Source: JABSSA01 sp039984715 (GTDB taxonomy: Bacteria; Pseudomonadota; Alphaproteobacteria; Rhodobacterales; Rhodobacteraceae). From it: 56,527 nt of DNA. Numbering within the stretch: the stretch's first letter is position 1; each line of letters begins with the position of its first letter. The position numbers and the translations under genes were made by a program. The notes beneath the pieces were generated by a model. The model had not been told where the DNA came from. It made no database searches and saw only the letters and a list, made by a program, of their open reading frames with translations. Shown piece by piece: positions 52,412 through 56,527 of this stretch. The stretch spans positions 1 to 56,527 of the forward strand of contig JBDWUA010000024.1 in the NCBI GenBank assembly GCA_039984715.1, given 5' to 3'.

Positions 52412-53179
52412 TTACGCGGTGTGTTTTTTCCGACGCTTCAAGGCACCTACGCCTACGAGGCCGGACAAAAGCAATAGTCCACCCGCTGGCAGCGGAACTG
52501 GTGAAACAGGGCTTACCTGCGTGGCAGTCCCTTGAATACCAATCGTAAATCCATTCCAGTTCTCGTTGCTGTCACTGTTCCATGTCAGAGTGTCGAACTG
52601 GCTCGCGAACAACAGCGTGCCGTGTGGTTCGCCAGCGGTCGGGTTGTTGATCGAAAATGTCCCATCGAGATTATCAACTTTGGTCACTAAACCAGTGCCC
52701 CAGAACCCGGCGGCATCAGTGCCAGCCCCGTCAATGTCCGCCCCTGTCTGACTCAGAATTTCGAGATCTTGGTCAAACGTATATCCGTTGCGGTTTAGAC
52801 TGACGAAAGACAAATAGAGGTTCTCAACAGTTTGAGAAAAAGTCAGAGTTTGCGATCCCTGACGGTTCAATGCGATCATTTCAGCCGCTGTTGGAATGTT
52901 GTCATTCCCAAGGGGGCCGGTGCTTGTGTAAGGCGAGGTCGCTGGGTCCGTAGGTGTAAAGTAGTTTGTCCCTGTTCCCGTTTGAATGAAGGACACACCT
53001 TGGGAGTTTGTATAGGTGACATCGATGGTTTCTGTGCCAGACACGATCTGACCCGACGCTGTAAAGCCGCCCCCGGCTGTCGAGCTAGATTGCCAATCGA
53101 TCCAATTGACCGTCAAAGCCAACGCTGGTGCGGTGCTCGTTAACAAGGCTGCTAGTGTTAAAGGAATGGTTAAACGCAT
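52412..53179 (-). CDS. Secreted protein with VPLPA-CTERM sorting tail
   Basis: A 255-aa exported protein: signal peptide (cut near PALA), a beta-rich middle with no family I can name (TVNWIDWQSS; LNRNGYTFDQDLEIL; ENWNGFTIGIQG), then VPLPAGG, a hydrophobic helix (LLLLSGLVGVGAL) and a basic end (KRRKKHTA). This is the VPLPA-CTERM exosortase signal of Rhodobacterales. Another carrier of the tail is encoded at 17721-18584. An upstream AT-rich region holds the promoter. Confidence 0.85.
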   Translation of the reverse strand: MRLTIPLTLAALLTSTAPALALTVNWIDWQSSSTAGGGFTASGQIVSGTETIDVTYTNSQGVSFIQTGTGTNYFTPTDPATSPYTSTGPLGNDNIPTAAEMIALNRQGSQTLTFSQTVENLYLSFVSLNRNGYTFDQDLEILSQTGADIDGAGTDAAGFWGTGLVTKVDNLDGTFSINNPTAGEPHGTLLFASQFDTLTWNSDSNENWNGFTIGIQGTATQVSPVSPVPLPAGGLLLLSGLVGVGALKRRKKHTA

Positions 53180-53733
53180 TAAGTATACTCCGAGAAATTA
53201 GTTGTAAAACTATGATGAGACTTAATTTTATTGCGTCGACCTAAGGAATCAAGTGTTTTGTGTTGAATCGGAAACCCATGAAACCAACTTGGGTTTAGGC
53301 CCTGTTGTTTTTTTCGGATTGCGAGACGAATTAACGGAAAAACGATGCGGTTGATCTCGTGCAAAAATTGGCGAAAACAGCATAAAAAGTCGGAAAATAC
53401 TGTAAATGTGGTTTTGAAACGGTGCAGTCTATTCAAAATCGCTTCGATAAGATCGCGGATCGGCGTCGTGTCGCAAATTTAATCGACATACGCCAAGGAA
53501 GTTCAGCTCTGACTAGAAATTCAAAGTTTTGTTTAGTTTTTAATAGTTAGGGCGTCTTTCCACTTACGAATCGTCCACTGTGGCAAGAGGTTCACCCAGA
53601 GTAGAAAACGAAGCGCCAGTGCGGTCGGCTGGGCACATTGCGGTGCTATCCGTAAACGGGGCACGATCATCGCGCCCAAATCGCCCAGAAAGGAACCAGA
53701 GAAGGCACGAAAAGCAGTCTTAGTATCTGCGCC
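53180..53733. other. Intergenic region without recognised gene
   Basis: 554 bases upstream of the VPLPA-CTERM gene and downstream of the cytochrome gene. AT-rich in its left two thirds; an 85-codon frame on the minus strand (53179-53436) has no signal or domain and overlaps the promoter, so I leave it out. Nothing else recognised. Confidence 0.5.
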
Positions 53734-54372
53734 TTAATCTTCGCCGGGGCAGGGGAAGTCCGCAACGCCCCAGGCCAGAATGTCATTCACGTGGTCTTGC
53801 AAACTATAGGGGGCCGGTTCGCGCCCGCCGCCGGGGTTCCACGCCCAATGCAAAATCTTGTCGTGATCCAGATGGGCGGCAAGGGCCAGCGCATCGCGAT
53901 CGCCGTTGCGGTCTGGGTCGCGCAGTTGTTCGCATATCTCGATTGAGGATTTGCCAAACCACGCGGCCTCGACCGGGGCCAGTTGCCAGTGTGCGGCGAC
54001 CCGAGGGGCCGCATGGGGCAGGGTGTTGGCGTTGTCCCAATCCTCACGCTTGGTCGTGTGGCAGGTTGAGCAGAGGACATATTCCGCGCCGATGCGGCTT
54101 TCTCCGGCTTGGATGTTCATACCGTGCTGACGTGTCGTGCCATAGGATGGGCCTGACCACATGGGGCGGTCGCTTTCACCGGGATGGCAATTGGCGCAGC
54201 GCGGATGTGAGGTGACTTCGTAAATCCGATCCCAAGCGGCAAGCCCGTCTTCGCGGCTGACCGACCCTGCGGCGGGGGGATTGATGTCAACAGTTTCGGC
54301 GTGCCCCATTTGAGGTGCCACGAAACAGGCCAAAGCTGCGATCAAACGGGCCGATAAGGTCGTGTTTTTCAT
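53734..54372 (-). CDS. Periplasmic dihaem cytochrome c
   Basis: A 212-aa protein with a signal peptide (cut near GHAETV) and two haem-binding motifs, CANCH (Cys59-His63) and CSTCH (Cys101-His105). It starts 11 bp after the stop of the molybdenum subunit gene, in the same operon, and is the natural electron acceptor of that periplasmic hydroxylase, passing electrons to the respiratory chain instead of NAD or O2. Confidence 0.9.
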   Translation of the reverse strand: MKNTTLSARLIAALACFVAPQMGHAETVDINPPAAGSVSREDGLAAWDRIYEVTSHPRCANCHPGESDRPMWSGPSYGTTRQHGMNIQAGESRIGAEYVLCSTCHTTKREDWDNANTLPHAAPRVAAHWQLAPVEAAWFGKSSIEICEQLRDPDRNGDRDALALAAHLDHDKILHWAWNPGGGREPAPYSLQDHVNDILAWGVADFPCPGED

Positions 54373-54383
54373 CCCTGACCCTC

Positions 54384-56527
54384 TCAGACGAAATTGATGT
54401 GTTTGTTGAACGGCATTTCGCGGATGCGTTGCCCGGTCGCCGCGAATATCGCGTTGCCCAAGGCAGGTGCCGCCGGGGGCACACCGGGTTCGCCGATCCC
54501 ACGGATGCTGACGCTGTTGGTCAGGGCTTTGATTTCAAACGCGGGGGCTTGGTACATGCGCAGGCCTTCATACATGTGGAAATTGTTCTGCTGGGGTTCA
54601 TAGTTTTCGTAGGTCAGCTCGCAGTTGATCGCGTGGCTTAAGCCAAAGGTGATCCCGCCAAAAACCTGTGCTTCTAGGTTGCGGGGTTCCAGCACAGTGC
54701 CGACATCCACAACCGCAAAGACTTTGTCGATTTTGATCCCGTCCGGGGTATTCGTGACTTCGATCACCTGCGCACATGGGACGCCAAAGGACATACAGAA
54801 CGCCACGCCGCGCGCACGGGTGTCGCTGATCTTGGGGCCATCCCAGCCCGAGATTTCGCCGACGGTTTCCAGCACTTTGCGCGATGTGTCGTGCATACAC
54901 AGGCGAATGCGTTCCGCCAACGGGTCCGCACCTGCTGCATGGATCAATTCATCCAAGAACGTGTCGTGCAAAAAGCCATTGCCTGACGCCCCAACAGATC
55001 GCCACGACGACACTGGCACCATGTCTGGTGCGCGATATCCCGAGACGCGGTAATTGGGGATGTCAAAGGGCTGATCCCACGACCCGGTTGTGATGGACGC
55101 ATCAGGGCCGGGCACCGACATGCCCGCCAAGCGTCCAAACCAGCCGGGCACCAATGCGGATTGCCCGACGGAGAGATCAAACGTATCGACCTGTCCTTTT
55201 GACACCTTACCGCGCGCTTTGGCCACGGCAGCGGGGCGGGGGTAGTCGTGGGTCATGTCTTCTTCGCGGCTCCAGGTCAGTTTGACCGGAGTGCCTTTGA
55301 CGGTCATGGCGATTTCAACCGCCTGATCCACATGGGTCAGTTCCAGTTTATGCCCAAAGCTGCCGCCCATTGGTTGCACATGCACCAGAACCTGATCCTT
55401 GTCTAACCCGGTCAGTTTTGCCGCGTGATCGCGCACAAACGTGGGAACTTGCGTGCCGGTCCAGATTTCGCACAGATCGTCCGTGACGCGCACAAGGGCG
55501 TTCATCGGCTCCATCGGGGCATGGGCCAGATAGGGCAGGCGATAGGTCGCCTCGATCAGGTCCCCGTCTGCAAGAGCGTCATCAACATCGCCGTCATCGC
55601 GTTTGCGGTGATCCAAGGCGTCGCTGTCGTCAATCACCGCTTCCAACGCGTCGAAAATCTCGGGCGAATTGGCACCGGGATAAGGGGCAGGGCCCCATTC
55701 GATTTCAACGGCATCCACGGCCTGAAAGGCACGCCATGTGTTGTCCGCGATCACAGCCACGCCGTGGGCAACGGGCAGGACGGTCTGCACACCCCGCATT
55801 GCTTTGGCTGTGGACATGTCGGTGATGGTCGCATCGCCACCAAGCCCCGGATTGGCGCGTACAGCGGCATGCACCATGCTTTCCATCGCGACATCGATGC
55901 CATAGATTTCGCGCCCGGTGCATTTGGCCACCATATCCAAACGCGTTGTGCCGTCCTTGCCCAAAATCCGCCAGGTGTCTGGATCGCGCAAGGTGACATC
56001 CGTGATAGGGTCGATCTGCGCCGCAGCGGCCGCCAAAGCGGTATAGGCAACGCTGTCGCCATTGGGCAAAATCACCTGCCCGTTTTCGGTTTTCAGATCT
56101 GCACGGGACAGCCCGTATTGGTCGGCTGCGGCCTGTTTCAGCGTCTCGCGCGCCACAGCGCCTGCCATGCGCAATTTGACAAAGGCATCCGGCACCGTGC
56201 TGGACCCGCCTGTCAACTGAAGCTGTAGGATTTTGGCCGGCACCGACATGAAAGCGCGCGCGTTTTGGGCGATGGCGCGATCATCATAGGGCGGAAAGGG
56301 CGCCCCTTCGTTCAGGATGTTCGAATTGAAATACGCCGGCCCCGGCAATCCCGGTGACAGCGTTGCGGTCTGTGGATCGATGTCCAGCTCTTCGGCGATC
56401 AGGCAGGCCTGAACCGAATAGGCCCCTTGGCCCTTGTCCGCACGCGGCGTGATCAGCGTGATGCCATCCGCGTTGATTTTAACATAGGGCGTGATGGCCG
56501 CTTCGCCGTCTTTCAAATCCGCCAGCA
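54384..56527 (-). CDS. Isoquinoline 1-oxidoreductase-type molybdopterin subunit, main part
   Basis: The main part of the gene, which begins at 253 on the other side of the joint (752 codons in all). It binds the molybdenum-pterin-cytosine cofactor and hydroxylates an aldehyde or N-heterocycle with water as oxygen source. Visible family blocks: GQGAYSVQACLIAEEL (pterin contact near the N-terminus), PMGGSFGHKLELTH, SVGASGNGFLHDTFLDEL, and the C-terminal GIGEPGVPPAAPALGNAI with the catalytic glutamate. Upstream neighbour: 2Fe-2S subunit; downstream: dihaem cytochrome c. The Tat leader and cytochrome mark it as a periplasmic, respiratory-linked form. No molybdenum cofactor or maturation (XdhC) gene is on the plasmid. 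Confidence 0.92.
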   Translation of the reverse strand, partial: LADLKDGEAAITPYVKINADGITLITPRADKGQGAYSVQACLIAEELDIDPQTATLSPGLPGPAYFNSNILNEGAPFPPYDDRAIAQNARAFMSVPAKILQLQLTGGSSTVPDAFVKLRMAGAVARETLKQAAADQYGLSRADLKTENGQVILPNGDSVAYTALAAAAAQIDPITDVTLRDPDTWRILGKDGTTRLDMVAKCTGREIYGIDVAMESMVHAAVRANPGLGGDATITDMSTAKAMRGVQTVLPVAHGVAVIADNTWRAFQAVDAVEIEWGPAPYPGANSPEIFDALEAVIDDSDALDHRKRDDGDVDDALADGDLIEATYRLPYLAHAPMEPMNALVRVTDDLCEIWTGTQVPTFVRDHAAKLTGLDKDQVLVHVQPMGGSFGHKLELTHVDQAVEIAMTVKGTPVKLTWSREEDMTHDYPRPAAVAKARGKVSKGQVDTFDLSVGQSALVPGWFGRLAGMSVPGPDASITTGSWDQPFDIPNYRVSGYRAPDMVPVSSWRSVGASGNGFLHDTFLDELIHAAGADPLAERIRLCMHDTSRKVLETVGEISGWDGPKISDTRARGVAFCMSFGVPCAQVIEVTNTPDGIKIDKVFAVVDVGTVLEPRNLEAQVFGGITFGLSHAINCELTYENYEPQQNNFHMYEGLRMYQAPAFEIKALTNSVSIRGIGEPGVPPAAPALGNAIFAATGQRIREMPFNKHINFV
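56387..56527. repeat. Terminal direct repeat, right copy (circular overlap)
   Basis: Second copy of the 141-bp overlap. It lies inside the large molybdenum-hydroxylase gene. The same codons are read at 1-141, and the frame continues there to the start codon at 253. Confidence 0.95.

Noticed and set aside
52243..52548. 101-codon frame downstream of repC
   Set aside because: It runs through the terminator hairpin and the 3' end of the VPLPA-CTERM gene on the other strand, and has no ribosome binding site.
53179..53436. 85-codon frame upstream of the VPLPA-CTERM gene
   Set aside because: AT-rich, no signal or domain, and it abuts the start of the real gene where a promoter is expected.
1..56527. 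CRISPR arrays, tRNA or rRNA genes
   Set aside because: No regularly spaced repeats and no tRNA- or rRNA-like sequence noticed by eye. A dedicated scan (tRNAscan, CRISPR finder) would settle it.

Overview
The window is a complete circular plasmid. Its last 141 bases (56387-56527) repeat its first 141 exactly, and one reading frame (the large molybdenum-hydroxylase subunit) runs without a break across the joint. I read the molecule as a circle of 56,386 bp. The replication module at 48666-52172 is a classical repABC set: repA and repB overlap, an antisense RNA lies between repB and repC, and identical 16-bp parS palindromes flank repC. repABC replicons are alphaproteobacterial. Two secreted proteins ending in a VPLPA-CTERM tail, together with the TRAP, CaiB and GFA gene content, point to the Rhodobacterales (Roseobacter group). 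I found no transposase, integrase, relaxase or type IV secretion gene.

Layout. Positions 53734-715, across the joint, hold a periplasmic isoquinoline-oxidoreductase-type molybdenum hydroxylase (2Fe-2S subunit, Tat-exported Mo subunit, dihaem cytochrome c). Positions 965-2304 hold two tandem secreted paralogues. Positions 2579-6821 are a detoxification stretch: MAPEG protein, LysR, truncated haemoglobin, two GFA proteins, GST and a FosX-type fosfomycin hydrolase. Positions 7904-13328 hold a 1070-aa self-sufficient reductive dehalogenase with a divergent MarR regulator, a TauE-type exporter and LysR. Positions 13565-17353 hold an MBL hydrolase, an ADP-ribosylglycohydrolase-like protein, and a TetR regulator with PPOX and VOC genes that share a probable operator. 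Positions 17721-20579 hold a VPLPA-CTERM spondin-like protein, an FkbM methyltransferase and a 2H phosphoesterase.

Positions 20751-29101 read leftward: ROK regulator, TRAP transporter (P, Q, M), cupin, DapA-family lyase, methylmalonate-semialdehyde dehydrogenase and an FNT channel. This looks like uptake of an organic acid followed by its breakdown to an acyl-CoA. Positions 29268-32141 hold a TetR/MBL pair with twin operators and a class III CoA-transferase. Positions 32220-38663 are the most unusual part: a secreted WD40-caspase protein is translationally coupled to a secreted Memo-CapA fusion, and a secreted MORN-repeat protein faces them on the other strand. Positions 38959-42622 hold an inositol-monophosphatase-family enzyme, a Na/Pi cotransporter and an M20 amidohydrolase. 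Positions 43200-48089 hold a second ADP-ribosylglycohydrolase-like protein, a Doc toxin with an AbrB-type antitoxin, a VOC protein, a membrane-anchored NYN ribonuclease, a small membrane protein and a methyltransferase.

Overall this is an accessory catabolic and detoxification plasmid, kept by repABC partitioning and an addiction module. The strongest candidates for new biology are the caspase/Memo-CapA/MORN locus, the membrane-bound Zc3h12a-like ribonuclease, and the two ADP-ribosylglycohydrolase-like proteins that lack the usual metal-binding motifs.
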